From NCBI GenBank assembly GCA_963728145.1, contig CAVSJA010000007.1, positions 310,001 to 374,000 of the forward strand: a stretch of DNA of 64,000 bases, given 5' to 3'. Made by a program: the position numbers and the translations under genes. Below are positions 1 through 8,830 of the stretch, piece after piece (positions within the stretch are counted from its first letter, which is position 1; each line of letters starts with the position of its first letter). This stretch comes from CAVSJA01 sp963728145 (GTDB lineage Bacteria > Bacteroidota > Bacteroidia > Chitinophagales > Chitinophagaceae). The notes beneath the pieces were generated by a model, which saw nothing but the letters and a program-made list of their open reading frames with translations, did not search any database and was not told the origin of the DNA.

Positions 1-1092
1 GGGATAGGAGATGAGGATCTGTTCACCGCCAAGAAAGAATGGACTTGTCAATTGCCTTTGCGGTGTCATCATTCCCATTCTCCAGGTTTCTTCAGCAATT
101 GGTGGTATGCTGATAAGATCATTCTTTTTAATAAACGAAATTGATTCATTGTAGAGCCGAAGAATAACTTCTGGCTGTTTCCCCGGAGGAACGAAACTGT
201 TCTTGACTTTTTCCAATGCATCTTTCCATTTATCGCCAAAGCCCATTTCACGGGAGGCTTTCAGCATTTCCGCATCACACCAGGCAAATTCCTTGTTTGC
301 GAGATCAACCAATTCCTCCGGTGTATAAGGGATCATCTCAAATTGCAATTGACGAATGAGTTCATCCCTTCCGATAGGGTTACCAATTATTCCGCTTCCA
401 TCATCTTTTTGAGAAGGGTTATCTGCTCCTTTGTCTTTTAAAGCATTCGCATAAACTTTTAATATGCTATCGTTTTTCTGATAAGGTTTTTCCACCCACC
501 AGGTAAACAAGGGATCGTAGTCTTTATAAAACTGGTAAGTGTTTCTCAAAGCATCCTGCAAACCAGTTGCAGCATTCGAAGCACGCATCGCCAAAGCGCG
601 ATCCATCGGTTGTTCTTTCTTTAGTGCAGCATTTGCTGCAATTATTTGTTTATGTAAATCATTCAGGCTTTTTGCTACTTCAGCGCCGTCCATTGATGTG
701 CCTCTGCGACGCAATTTTTCCAGGTTGTAGATATAATCAGAAAAGGCTAAATATTTTTTTATTGCGTTGTATTCTATTTCTTCTGTTTGAATATTTCGCA
801 ATTCACTTTCAATCCTCCGCTTGAATAGAATGTAGTCAACTTTGCCGCCCTGACTCATTTTTTCAAAGTTGAGAGCATTCAATTCCCCTAAGTAATCTTC
901 ATAAAATTTCTTGAAACGTTCTCTTCTTTCTGGAGAATTGGGCACGGTGTAGAAACGCGTTAAACTTCCGCGGTCTGAATCATAATTCTGCATCAGGTGA
1001 TGCACTTCGCTTGTTTGGATCAGCAAATTACTTTGGGCTGATAGAGTTAGGGAAGTGAGAATTGTCGAAATGATTAATAGGAGATTCTTCAT
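1..1092 (-). CDS. DUF885 family secreted protein (partial, C-terminus off the window)
   Basis: The reading frame is open from the ATG at 1092 to the window edge (364 codons), so the C-terminal part is missing. Residues 1-20 form a clear Sec signal peptide ending in a cleavable LSAQ, so the product is exported. The long helical middle part, with the stretches YDPLFTWWVEKPY and FEMIPYTPEELVDLANKEF, is typical of DUF885 proteins, which usually run to about 590 residues. The family carries a zinc-peptidase-like HExxH region near its C-terminus, which would lie outside this window. Substrate unknown. Family assignment rests on recalled sequence character, not a search. Confidence 0.8.
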   Translation of the reverse strand, partial: MKNLLLIISTILTSLTLSAQSNLLIQTSEVHHLMQNYDSDRGSLTRFYTVPNSPERRERFKKFYEDYLGELNALNFEKMSQGGKVDYILFKRRIESELRNIQTEEIEYNAIKKYLAFSDYIYNLEKLRRRGTSMDGAEVAKSLNDLHKQIIAANAALKKEQPMDRALAMRASNAATGLQDALRNTYQFYKDYDPLFTWWVEKPYQKNDSILKVYANALKDKGADNPSQKDDGSGIIGNPIGRDELIRQLQFEMIPYTPEELVDLANKEFAWCDAEMLKASREMGFGDKWKDALEKVKNSFVPPGKQPEVILRLYNESISFIKKNDLISIPPIAEETWRMGMMTPQRQLTSPFFLGGEQILISYP

Positions 1093-1120
1093 ATAATGGT
1101 TATTACTCTGTTTGTAACAA

Positions 1121-1205
1121 TTATTGATAATTGATTATTAATTATTGATTATTGGGTTGCCGTGGTTCATCAGGTCAACAATTAATAATCAATAATTAAT
1201 AATCA
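1121..1205. repeat. AT-rich inverted repeat (TTGATTATTAAT type)
   Basis: A run of TTGATTATTAATTATTGATT-like units is followed by a 30 bp spacer and then the same units in inverted orientation (AATAATCAATAATTAATAAT). It fills the gap between the DUF885 gene and the downstream serine hydrolase. The arms can fold into a long AT hairpin. The same units recur at 18.8-18.9 kb. Confidence 0.75.
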
Positions 1206-1235
1206 GTAGTCGGTAATAGATGAACATTTTCCTGT

Positions 1236-2321
1236 TTAATTAAGTTGCAACACTTTAAACAGTTGTCTCCGCAATTCTTCAATGTCCTTCGGGGTATTGC
1301 AAAGCAATACATAAAATATTTTCTTTTCGGGTAACCAGAGATAATCACTTATAAAACCTCCCTGCGATCCCGTATGCCCGATCATTGACTGGTTATCGAA
1401 TTTTGTAATGAACCAGCTCAGTCCCATAAATGAAGGTTCTTTGTCACTCCATCCGATGGTCAGCGGATAAATGGTTCTGGATTTATCGATCCATTCTTTA
1501 TCAAGAAAACTATTAGCCTGCACTGCTTGCTCGTATTTCCATAGTTCTTCCACGCTGCTCCATACACCTCCATTTCCGGAAGCAGCAAATGTTGGCTCCT
1601 CCATATAATCCCTTTCGATAAAATTTCCATTTACATACAGGTAGCCGTGAGATACTCCTGATTCTGGATGTGGTCCATCCGTGATTGTGGAAGCAGTCAT
1701 TCCCGCGGGTTTGTAAATATTATCAGTTATATATTTCTGCCATTTGATGCCACTAACTTTTTCGATGATCAAAGCCAGTCCATTAAATGCCGGGTTTGAA
1801 TACTCATAATTCGTTCCCGGCTGAAACTTCAATTGCTGGGTTTGCATGATTGGCGCAAAATTCTCCTCATCCTTTGCGGTTAAATAGAAAACACTATCCT
1901 TTATGGTTTTGCGGCTATCGGGAAGGCCACTACTATGGGTAAGCAGGTGATAGATCTTTACCTTATTTGCTATTTCCTTGTTTGCGAAACCGGGGAAGTA
2001 TTTTGATACCGGATCTTCTAAAGAAAGCTTTCCTTCTTTGGCCAGTTTGAGTATCCCGTAGGCAACGAATGTCTTACTGATCGAACCGACATTGAATAAT
2101 GTTTTGGTTGTGATCGCTTCTTTGGTTTTGGTATCTGCTAAGCCATACGCTTTCTCGTAAATAACTATACCATCTTTAACTACCAAAACTGCCCCGCCAG
2201 GCTCATCTGCTTTGAACCAGGAACTAAAAAGGGAATCAATAGTGTTGATTGAAGATTGCGGGGGATTATTTTCTGAGCAGCCAATAATACTAAGTAGGAC
2301 AAATACAATAATAATTCTCAT
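1236..2321 (-). CDS. Serine hydrolase lipoprotein, class C beta-lactamase / penicillin-binding fold
   Basis: A 361-residue protein with a lipoprotein signal (lipobox ending at Cys15, IIGC), so probably anchored in the envelope. The three active-site motifs of the beta-lactamase class C/PBP family are visible: SxxK at Ser80-Ile-Ser-Lys83, YxN at Tyr174-Ser-Asn176, and HTG at His316-Thr-Gly318 in place of KTG. The N-terminal phrase GGAVLVVKDG and the LLTHSSGLP segment at about 126-134 are also family hallmarks. Such enzymes act as DD-peptidases, esterases or peptidases on cell-wall or D-amino-acid substrates; the substrate here cannot be told. True antibiotic resistance is not implied. Confidence 0.9.
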   Translation of the reverse strand: MRIIIVFVLLSIIGCSENNPPQSSINTIDSLFSSWFKADEPGGAVLVVKDGIVIYEKAYGLADTKTKEAITTKTLFNVGSISKTFVAYGILKLAKEGKLSLEDPVSKYFPGFANKEIANKVKIYHLLTHSSGLPDSRKTIKDSVFYLTAKDEENFAPIMQTQQLKFQPGTNYEYSNPAFNGLALIIEKVSGIKWQKYITDNIYKPAGMTASTITDGPHPESGVSHGYLYVNGNFIERDYMEEPTFAASGNGGVWSSVEELWKYEQAVQANSFLDKEWIDKSRTIYPLTIGWSDKEPSFMGLSWFITKFDNQSMIGHTGSQGGFISDYLWLPEKKIFYVLLCNTPKDIEELRRQLFKVLQLN

Positions 2322-2378
2322 GCAGTTTTAGGTTGACGATAAAGATAGGGCGTTTTGGTTAAGTGGATGTCCCGTGAT

Positions 2379-2535
2379 TACGGAAGGTTGATAGGTTAAC
2401 TGGTTGAATGGTTATTGGTTGAATGGGACGCACTAACAGGGGGCCTGTAGGAAAGCCAGGAAACTCGGGGTAACCCCTAGTCAACCAACTTGTTCCCATG
2501 AAAATGGGAATCAACTAATCAACTTATCAACCATA
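2379..2535. repeat. Degenerate GGTTGA/TCAACC inverted arrays
   Basis: Units such as GGTTGATAGGTTAACTGGTT occur on the left and their complements (AGTCAACCAACTTG, AATCAACTAATCAACTTATC) on the right, around a spacer that contains the small palindrome TTCCCATGAAAATGGGAA. It occupies the divergent gap between the serine hydrolase and the secreted protein at 2615. No clear promoter motif was recognised here. Confidence 0.6.
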
Positions 2536-2614
2536 TCTCACTAACTTATCTCCCTTTTAATACAATAAGGCAAGGATTTTGCTCTTTATAGGGATAGCAA
2601 TTAAAACGCCATCT

Positions 2615-3106
2615 ATGAAACGACTCCTAATCTTCGTGTTGACTGTATTCCTGATTAATTCAGCTGAGGCTCAGCTTAAAACAAAAGTTGTTTGCCCGGC
2701 ATTCGAAGTAGACCTGCTCAACGGTAAGGTAAATGGCACCAAGCCTGATTGGGTTTATGCCCTACTCAAAGAAAAATTTCCCTGCTTTACAAAGGCCGAA
2801 GATGAGACTTCCGCCAGTAAATGCGGCGGCGGTCTGTTTTTTTCGGATAAGGGTATTAGTTTCTTCACTGGCAGAGACTACGTAGAACTGAGTCCGACTT
2901 TCAAGGGGAAACTTACGCCAGCCCTATTTAATGCTAGCCGAACTTCTTTATTCAATACGCTCGGACATCCTAAACTCAAGGATGATACCTGGGATGCTTA
3001 CCAAACTTCTTACGGTACGTTGATCCTTTATTTCAACAAGGCCAATAAGGTTACGAAGATTCAATTCAGTACAAAGTCGACTGACGTTATTCAGTTGTGC
3101 GAGTAG
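2615..3106 (+). CDS. Small secreted protein of unknown function
   Basis: A 163-residue product. The ATG at 2615 is chosen over an in-frame upstream start at 2579 because residues 1-20 from 2615 form a textbook Sec signal peptide (MKRLLIF...NSAEAQ). The mature part contains paired cysteines (VVCPAFE, FPCF, SKCGGG, and one near the C-terminus), suggesting disulfides in the periplasm or outside the cell. I do not recognise a family. It stands alone between repeat-filled gaps and is convergent with the DinB gene. Confidence 0.7.
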   Translation: MKRLLIFVLTVFLINSAEAQLKTKVVCPAFEVDLLNGKVNGTKPDWVYALLKEKFPCFTKAEDETSASKCGGGLFFSDKGISFFTGRDYVELSPTFKGKLTPALFNASRTSLFNTLGHPKLKDDTWDAYQTSYGTLILYFNKANKVTKIQFSTKSTDVIQLCE

Positions 3107-3225
3107 TTAGTTGATTAGTTGATTAGTTGATTGGTTGATTGGTTGTCCCGAAGGTTCGGGAAGTTAATCCTAGTCAACTAACTAACTAATTAACCAATTA
3201 ACCAATTAACCAATCAACCAATCAC
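3106..3225. repeat. TTGATTAG / AACCAATT inverted arrays
   Basis: 8-bp tandem units TTGATTAG and TTGATTGG start at the stop codon of the preceding gene, followed by the palindrome TCCCGAAGGTTCGGGA and then inverted units AACCAATT. Together they make a hairpin of more than 100 bases between two convergent genes, where it could stop transcription from both sides. That role is inference; there is no poly-T tail. Confidence 0.7.
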
Positions 3226-3695
3226 CCAAACCTCAGTGCATCAGTATCAACAGGAACAAATCCGAAATGCCGCGTCATGGATAGAATTTGCCCTTTATGA
3301 TGGAATTCATGTGTGATAACATGGGTGAATAAATGCAGGGCAGTTACTATCATCGGGATCTTTTTAAAGGCTGCTATTCCCGATATCTTTTCTTCAGGAC
3401 CGAACCGATTCAGGAATTCTTCAACGGTTTTATTCGCTTCATCGAATTGTTTTATTATTTCTTCGAGGCCATTGATCTCCTCAGTTTTTGGAAATGGATA
3501 ATTCTTATTCATTGCGAAATTCCCAAGCCAGGATTGATAGGTATTGGCGATATGAACTAATAAATATCGAGCGCTGCTGTTATTAAACGCTGGAACCGGA
3601 GTAATTAATTGTTCCGGACTTAGCTCTGCGCAATAGTCAAGCAAAACCTCGCGTGCTGATTGTATTAGTTCGTATTGTTGTTGAAGTAGCTTCAA
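3222..3695 (-). CDS. DinB family protein (putative metal-dependent four-helix bundle enzyme)
   Basis: 157 residues, the normal size for the DinB/YfiT superfamily. The three metal ligands of the fold can be placed: His48 in the second helix (LLVHIANTY) and His129/His133 in an HxxxH at ITHEFHHKGQ. The C-terminal phrase HKGQILSMTRHFGFVP is very typical of the family. Members are often thiol-dependent transferases (bacillithiol, mycothiol, glutathione) or of unknown function, so no substrate is assigned. Its stop codon sits at the end of the repeat arrays shared with the convergent neighbour. Confidence 0.85.
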   Translation of the reverse strand: MKLLQQQYELIQSAREVLLDYCAELSPEQLITPVPAFNNSSARYLLVHIANTYQSWLGNFAMNKNYPFPKTEEINGLEEIIKQFDEANKTVEEFLNRFGPEEKISGIAAFKKIPMIVTALHLFTHVITHEFHHKGQILSMTRHFGFVPVDTDALRFG

Positions 3696-3696
3696 A

Positions 3697-3771
3697 GTTT
3701 ATCAACTTTTATCAACCCTGTCAACCTTGTCAACCCTGTCAACCTTATCAACCCCATCAACCCCTTCAAAG
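3697..3771. repeat. 9-bp TCAACCCTG/TCAACCTTG tandem array
   Basis: About eight units of nine bases (TCAACCTTG, TCAACCCTG, TCAACCCCA) run in one direction between the start of the DinB gene and the end of the chitinase gene, reaching into the last codons of the chitinase. There is no inverted partner here, unlike most copies of this family in the window. Confidence 0.8.
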
Positions 3772-4842
3772 TTTCCCCCAAATCGCATCCACAAATCCTC
3801 CTTTCTTTCTATCCTGACTCAACTCCCAAAACATTATCCCATTCAATCCCTTTTCAACTGCATAGGATGTTTTGATTTCCACCGACCGTTCATTGTCGAA
3901 GGTCGCGAATATTTTTTTTGATGGAGAATAGGCATAGGGAGCCTTTGCTTCATCGTCCCAGAAAGTTTTGAAACCATCGCTTGTATTGAATTGCGGCAAT
4001 AGTTTCAGGTATGTAATAAAGTTTTTAAATTTACCCACACGATTCAATCCATTACCGATACTGTCCACTCCTTCAAATAGCCTTCCATAAAACGCAGCGC
4101 CGATAACCATTTTATTTCTTGGGAATCCTATGGATTCAAGATAACGCACTGCGTTATCTGTCGATTCTTTTTGGAATCTTGTTGAGTAAAGAGGTGTGTG
4201 ATGCCCGGTAGATTTGTTTCTGCTATTTACAAGATCATAGGTCATTAAGTTAGCACGGTCGATGAAAGGAGCAAGTTCATTCCATTCAAAGGAGTTTTCC
4301 AGGTATTCCATCAATGCGCCGGCTGCAAAACTTATCTCCCTTGTGGCACCTAGTGTTTTTCGAAGTTCTTTCACCAGTTCTGTAAAATTTTTTTTGTCTT
4401 CCGGGGCAAAAGGATGGCCCTCAAAACCTTTTACGGCAGGATATTCCCAATCAATATCGATCCCATCAGCTTTAAAGTAATCGAGAATCTGTTTGGTTGA
4501 TACGGCAAATTCCTCACGCCCGGCAGCAGTGGAAAAAACGGGCGAACAATTTCTACATCCTCCCCATCCACCCAATGCAAGCAAGACCTTCAGCTTTGGA
4601 TTTTTGTTTTTTAATGATACCAGTTTTCTGATCGTATTGCTATCTCCTTTGCTATCTACAGAGATCCGGTTTCCTTTCAGGTGCACGAAACTATAAATGA
4701 TATGCGTGAGCTTTTCTATTGGGTAACCATCAATTCCTGAATAATGACCAGAGTAATAAGCAATGACATTGAGTTTATTCTTTTGGGAGAAGGATTGAGT
4801 TGAATATCCAATAATTAATAATATGGCGAACAATGGCTTCAT
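3766..4842 (-). CDS. Glycoside hydrolase family 18 protein (chitinase-like)
   Basis: A 358-residue secreted protein with a signal peptide at residues 1-20 (ends SFSQ). The GH18 signature DxxDxDxE is intact at Asp126-Gly-Ile-Asp129-Ile-Asp131-Trp-Glu133; Glu133 is the expected acid/base. The substrate-binding LALGGWGG segment is at 88-95, and the C-terminal GIMFWELSQD closes the TIM barrel. GH18 enzymes cleave chitin or related GlcNAc polymers by substrate-assisted catalysis. There is no chitin-binding module and no T9SS sorting domain, so the protein is probably periplasmic or secreted by another route. It stands alone, flanked by repeat arrays on both sides. Confidence 0.92.
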   Translation of the reverse strand: MKPLFAILLIIGYSTQSFSQKNKLNVIAYYSGHYSGIDGYPIEKLTHIIYSFVHLKGNRISVDSKGDSNTIRKLVSLKNKNPKLKVLLALGGWGGCRNCSPVFSTAAGREEFAVSTKQILDYFKADGIDIDWEYPAVKGFEGHPFAPEDKKNFTELVKELRKTLGATREISFAAGALMEYLENSFEWNELAPFIDRANLMTYDLVNSRNKSTGHHTPLYSTRFQKESTDNAVRYLESIGFPRNKMVIGAAFYGRLFEGVDSIGNGLNRVGKFKNFITYLKLLPQFNTSDGFKTFWDDEAKAPYAYSPSKKIFATFDNERSVEIKTSYAVEKGLNGIMFWELSQDRKKGGFVDAIWGKL

Positions 4843-4845
4843 GCT

Positions 4846-5036
4846 GTTGACAAGGTTGACAAGGTTGATAAGGTTGACAAGGTTGACAAGGTTGACAAGG
4901 TTGACAAAAACTAATAGGGTTGATAAAGGTAAAAACTTAGTCCTTTATCAACCCTATCAACCTTATCAATCCTATCAACCTTGTCAACCCTATCAACTTT
5001 GTCAACCCTATCAACTTTGTCAACCCTATCAACCTC
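4846..5036. repeat. GGTTGACAA arrays in inverted orientation, copy with conserved core
   Basis: About seven GGTTGACAA units (4846-4908) lead into a core at 4901-4940 and then about twelve inverted units (TCAACCCTA, TCAACTTTG) up to 5036. The whole can fold into a hairpin of about 190 bases. The core (TTGACAAAAACTAATAGGGT then TGATAAAGGTAAAAACTTAG) is almost the same as at 13833-13871, so the two loci share an ancestor and did not arise separately by slippage. Confidence 0.85.
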
Positions 5037-7302
5037 ACCCCGCAAATTCGCGTCTGATAATATTCAAAGCGCCGCCGGCTTTAAACCACTCGATCTGCTG
5101 CTCATTATAGCTATGATTGGCCAAAATCCCTTCTGACCTGCCATCGCTATGATGCAATACGATTTGCAGTGGTACACCAGGACTGAAACTAACCAATCCA
5201 TTAATTTCGATAGTATCATCTTCCTGGATCTTTTCATAATCTTCTTTATCAGCAAAGGTCAGCCCAAGCATGCCCTGCTTTTTAAGATTTGTTTCATGAA
5301 TCCTTGCAAAGGATTTTACTAATACGGCTCTTACCCCAAGATGCCTGGGTTCCATTGCCGCATGTTCTCTTGAAGAACCTTCACCATAATTTTCATCGCC
5401 TACCACAATTGTTCCAACACCTGCCGCTTTATAAGCGCGCTGAGTTTTGGGAACAGTTCCGTATTCACCAGTTAATTGGTTCTTTACATTGTCGGTCTTA
5501 TCGTTGAAGAAATTTACTGCGCCAATCAGCAGGTTGTTGGAAATATTATCCAGATGACCGCGGAATTTCAACCATGGTCCAGCCATGGAGATATGATCCG
5601 TAGTACATTTTCCTTTTGCCTTGATCAATAGTTTCAGTCCCTTAAGGTCTATTCCTTCCCAGGGCGTAAATGGATCAAGCAGTTGCAACCTTTTTGATTG
5701 CGGATCAACAATCACCTGCACTTTGCTGCCATCTGGAGCAGGTGCCTGGAAGCCCGGATCTTCTACATCAAATCCTTTTGGAGGTAATTCATAACCTGTG
5801 GGTTCATCCAATTTTACTTTCTCACCTTTTTCATTGATGAGGGAATCAGTAAGTGGATTGAATGTAAGATCACCTGCAATTGCTAATGCAGTTACCAGTT
5901 CAGGTGATGCCACAAAGGCAAATGTATTTGGGTTACCATCCGCTCTTTTTGCAAAATTTCTGTTGAATGAGTGAACGATGGTATTTCTTTCCTGTTTCTC
6001 CGCGCCCATACGATCCCACATTCCGATACAGGGTCCGCAGGCATTTGCGAATACCGTTGCTCCGATCTGCTGGAAGGTATCAAGATATCCATCTCTTTCG
6101 ATGGTATATCGTACCGTTTCTGAACCCGGAGTTATCGTAAACTCAGATTTAATCTTTAATCCTTTATCTTTTACCTGTTGTGCCAGGCTAACGGCACGAC
6201 TGATATCTTCATAGGAAGAATTGGTGCAGGAACCTATCAAGCCATATTCAATTCGGGTTGGCCAGTTATTTGCCAGCGCTACCTCTTTCATTTTAGAAAT
6301 TGGTGTAGCAAGATCTGGAGTAAATGGTCCGTTTAAATGTGGTTCCAGTTCGCTCAGATTTATTTCAATCAACTGATCGAAATATTTTTCCGGATTGGCA
6401 TATATCTCAGGGTCAGCAGCGAGATGTTCCTTAACCGCATCTGCCATTGCAGCCACTTCGGCCCGGCCAGTTGCTTTCAGGTAACGACTCATACTTTCAT
6501 CATACCCAAAAGTTGAAGTGGTTGCCCCGATCTCTGCACCCATATTACAGATAGTTCCTTTACCTGTACAGCTCATTGCCTGGGCGCCTTCTCCAAAATA
6601 TTCAACGATAGAACCAGTTCCACCTTTAACTGTAAGAATTCCGGCGACTTTTAATATTACATCCTTTGGTGCTGTCCAGCCGCTAAGCTTACCCGTTAGT
6701 TTAACGCCGATTAATTTTGGAAATTTTAGTTCCCAGGGCAATCCGGCCATCACATCGCAGGCATCAGCACCACCAACTCCGATTGCAACCATTCCCAGGC
6801 CACCGGCATTCACGGTATGTGAATCTGTCCCGATCATCATTCCACCGGGAAATGCATAGTTCTCCAGCACAACCTGGTGAATGATACCCGCGCCTGGTTT
6901 CCAGAACCCGATACCATATTTATTGGACACTGAAGCAAGGAAATCAAATACTTCACTGCTTTCATTCATTGCACGTTGGAGGTCGGCCACGCTATTTTCT
7001 TTTGCCACGATAAGGTGATCGCAATGCACCGTTGAAGGAACGGCTACCTTATCTCTTCCGGCTTGCATAAACTGCAGCAGGGCCATTTGAGCCGTAGCAT
7101 CCTGCATGGCAACGCGATCCGGGGCGAAATCCACATAGCTTTTTCCTCTTTCATAAGCCACCGTTGGCTGTCCTTGCCATAAATGTGCGTAGAGGATTTT
7201 TTCGGTCAGGGTCAATGGTTTGTTCAAAATTTTCCTGGCCGTAGCGACGCGTTCGGGGAATGCCGCATACACTTTCTTGATCATTCCGATATCAAATGCC
7301 AT
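5035..7302 (-). CDS. acn: Aconitate hydratase (mitochondrial/AcnA-like type)
   Basis: 755 residues, the usual length for the mitochondrial-type aconitase of Bacteroidota. It converts citrate to isocitrate in the TCA cycle in the cytoplasm. The [4Fe-4S] ligands are visible as Cys359 (IGSCTNSS) and Cys422/Cys425 (ANACGPCIGMWD). Other landmarks are the catalytic region MIGTDSHTVN at 156-165 and, in the C-terminal swivel domain, NYGEGSSREHAA with the substrate-binding Arg. The stop codon overlaps the end of a repeat array. Upstream, TAACTTCG at 7335-7342 on the minus strand resembles a Bacteroidota -7 element with one mismatch. No TCA-cycle neighbours are in the window. Confidence 0.96.
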   Translation of the reverse strand: MAFDIGMIKKVYAAFPERVATARKILNKPLTLTEKILYAHLWQGQPTVAYERGKSYVDFAPDRVAMQDATAQMALLQFMQAGRDKVAVPSTVHCDHLIVAKENSVADLQRAMNESSEVFDFLASVSNKYGIGFWKPGAGIIHQVVLENYAFPGGMMIGTDSHTVNAGGLGMVAIGVGGADACDVMAGLPWELKFPKLIGVKLTGKLSGWTAPKDVILKVAGILTVKGGTGSIVEYFGEGAQAMSCTGKGTICNMGAEIGATTSTFGYDESMSRYLKATGRAEVAAMADAVKEHLAADPEIYANPEKYFDQLIEINLSELEPHLNGPFTPDLATPISKMKEVALANNWPTRIEYGLIGSCTNSSYEDISRAVSLAQQVKDKGLKIKSEFTITPGSETVRYTIERDGYLDTFQQIGATVFANACGPCIGMWDRMGAEKQERNTIVHSFNRNFAKRADGNPNTFAFVASPELVTALAIAGDLTFNPLTDSLINEKGEKVKLDEPTGYELPPKGFDVEDPGFQAPAPDGSKVQVIVDPQSKRLQLLDPFTPWEGIDLKGLKLLIKAKGKCTTDHISMAGPWLKFRGHLDNISNNLLIGAVNFFNDKTDNVKNQLTGEYGTVPKTQRAYKAAGVGTIVVGDENYGEGSSREHAAMEPRHLGVRAVLVKSFARIHETNLKKQGMLGLTFADKEDYEKIQEDDTIEINGLVSFSPGVPLQIVLHHSDGRSEGILANHSYNEQQIEWFKAGGALNIIRREFAG

Positions 7303-7399
7303 AATTAATCGTTTAAGAACTGATTCTCAATGCCGCGAAGTTAATAAAAAAGGCAGCTTATATTTAAAACCCTAAACTGTCCCTTTTGTTTAAATTTTA

Positions 7400-7407
7400 T
7401 ATTTTTG
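7400..7407 (+). promoter_or_regulatory. Possible -7 element (TATTTTTG) for the PspC-like gene
   Basis: TATTTTTG fits the Bacteroidota TAnnTTTG consensus and ends only four bases before the ATG at 7412, so if used the mRNA would be nearly leaderless. No TTTG -33 box is found at the expected distance, which lowers confidence. Confidence 0.4.
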
Positions 7408-7411
7408 AACC

Positions 7412-7633
7412 ATGAACAGCTTCCGGCATTTCATCGAATGGCAGGTTTTTGGTGTTTGTACTGCCATAGGAGAAAGACTGGGCATTGCAACCGCCAGGAT
7501 CCGCACCTGGTTCGTGTATATTTCTTTTCTCACTATGGGCTCACCCCTGATCATCTATTTTGTTCTCGCATTTTGGATGAATATGAAGCGGTATATAAAA
7601 AACCTTCGTAGAAACCCGCTGCGGTACGAATAA
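7412..7633 (+). CDS. PspC domain mini-protein
   Basis: A 73-residue protein consisting of little more than a PspC domain: an N-terminal FGVCTAIGERLGIATARIR segment (the PspC pattern of a helix followed by a basic turn) and one hydrophobic membrane segment at about 33-55, then a basic tail KRYIKNLRRNP. PspC proteins sit in the inner membrane and act in envelope-stress sensing, but stand-alone copies like this one have no proven role. It is divergent from aconitase and has no psp neighbours. Confidence 0.75.
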   Translation: MNSFRHFIEWQVFGVCTAIGERLGIATARIRTWFVYISFLTMGSPLIIYFVLAFWMNMKRYIKNLRRNPLRYE

Positions 7634-7800
7634 ACACGATTGTTTGATTGTTGAATTGTTTAATTGTTGGATTTACTATTCATTGACCTAATAATTTAAC
7701 CATCAAGCCATCCAGCTTTCTTTGTTCATAAGTTTCTCAGTATTTCTATTCACAATGGCCCGATTTTGGTTAAACAGGATGTGAAATCAATCACGGTACC

Positions 7801-8595
7801 ATGAAGAAGTATTTTTCCTTTGTAGTTCTTGCAACTATTCTGTTTTCTTTTTTGATTATTTCCTGCTCAGATAAAAGTGATACGGCGGGCGGCAATGCAA
7901 AACTGGAAATTCGGTTGACCGACGATCCAGCCGCATATGACGCTATTAATCTCGATATCCAGGATGTGCTGTATAACGTTACAGGAGATGATGTCAATGG
8001 TTGGCAAAGTTTACCCGGCGTAAATGCTGGAATTTACAATTTGCTTGATCTTGTTAATGACAAAGATACCTTATTGGCGAGCGCTGATATACCCAGCGGG
8101 CGTCTTCACGGGATCCGTCTTGTTCTTGGAAGCAATAATACAATTGTGCTTAACGGAGTCAGCTACCCACTTGAAACTCCAAGTGCACAACAAAGCGGTT
8201 TGAAATTGAACATTCAACAAAATATTGATGCTGGTATACTTTATACGATGTTGCTTGACTTCGAAGCAGCAAGGTCAGTTGTAGTAACTGGTAGCAATAA
8301 ATTTATCTTGAAGCCGGTGATCCGCACAGTGCTTAATGCTGTGGGTGGAAGTATTGCTGGTAACCTTCAGCCAATTGCTGTTACCACAGCCGTATTCGCC
8401 ATTCAGGGATCAGATACCACAGCAAGTACATTCACTGATATTACCGGTAGTTATCTTATCAAAGGACTAACTCCCGGATCATATGATGTACATTATCTTC
8501 CGACCGATACTACCTACAATAAAGAAATAAAAGCTGGCATTGCAGTTACTGCGGGAAAAGTAACCATAATTGATACGGTCAAGTTGGTTCAATAA
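7801..8595 (+). CDS. DUF4382 domain lipoprotein with C-terminal carboxypeptidase-regulatory-like domain
   Basis: 264 residues with a lipoprotein signal (LIISC, Cys22). Residues about 34-180 match the DUF4382 pattern: KLEIRLTDDPAAYDAINLDIQDV, then SGRLHGIRLVLG, and FILKPVIRTV at the end. Residues 185-264 form a beta-rich module with YLIKGLTPGSYDVHYLPTD, typical of carboxypeptidase-regulatory/Cna-B-like folds. It is probably displayed on the envelope; the function of DUF4382 is unknown. The gene is monocistronic by spacing (over 160 bases upstream, over 230 downstream). Confidence 0.88.
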   Translation: MKKYFSFVVLATILFSFLIISCSDKSDTAGGNAKLEIRLTDDPAAYDAINLDIQDVLYNVTGDDVNGWQSLPGVNAGIYNLLDLVNDKDTLLASADIPSGRLHGIRLVLGSNNTIVLNGVSYPLETPSAQQSGLKLNIQQNIDAGILYTMLLDFEAARSVVVTGSNKFILKPVIRTVLNAVGGSIAGNLQPIAVTTAVFAIQGSDTTASTFTDITGSYLIKGLTPGSYDVHYLPTDTTYNKEIKAGIAVTAGKVTIIDTVKLVQ

Positions 8596-8720
8596 GAATT
8601 TATTATTAATTATTCCTGCCTGCCGGCAGGCAGGAATAATTGATTATTCATGCGAGCGTCGGCTCCGATAGTTATCGGGATAAAACCGCCGGCGGGCAGA
8701 TAATCAATGCTCAACCTCCG
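8596..8720. repeat. Intergenic palindromes (CCTGCCGGCAGG, CCGATAGTTATCGG)
   Basis: The gap after the DUF4382 gene contains AATTATTAATTATT units, the perfect palindrome CCTGCCTGCCGGCAGGCAGG at 8620-8639, AATAATTGATTATT, and CCGATAGTTATCGGGA. The same parts (GGCAGGAATAATT plus ATAATCAATA) recur together at 18.77-18.91 kb, so this is a composite repeated unit. The rest of the gap to 8831 shows no gene. Confidence 0.6.
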
Positions 8721-8830
8721 CAGGAACTGGGTGAAATATGAGTAACTACCTTCACCAATTATTAACAAAGAAATTATTGCCGTAAGAATTTATTTTTTGA
8801 ACTTTAATACAGTTCATTAAAATAACGGCT

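Noticed and set aside
1236..2321. Class C beta-lactamase as antibiotic resistance
   Set aside because: The HTG in place of KTG, the lipoprotein anchor and the general family breadth make a cell-wall or esterase role more likely.
3727..3921. Open frame encoding STLSTLSTPSTPS-like repeats
   Set aside because: It is a translation of the TCAACCCTG array and the antisense of the chitinase gene; no signal of real coding.
4823..5110. Open frame rich in LTRLTRLTR and QPYQPYQ
   Set aside because: Translation of the GGTTGACAA inverted arrays, overlapping two real genes antisense.
5978..6859. Long plus-strand open frames within aconitase
   Set aside because: They are antisense shadows of a strongly conserved gene.
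7405..7611. Alternative frame overlapping the PspC gene
   Set aside because: The PspC frame has clear domain character and a proper start; the other is a shadow.
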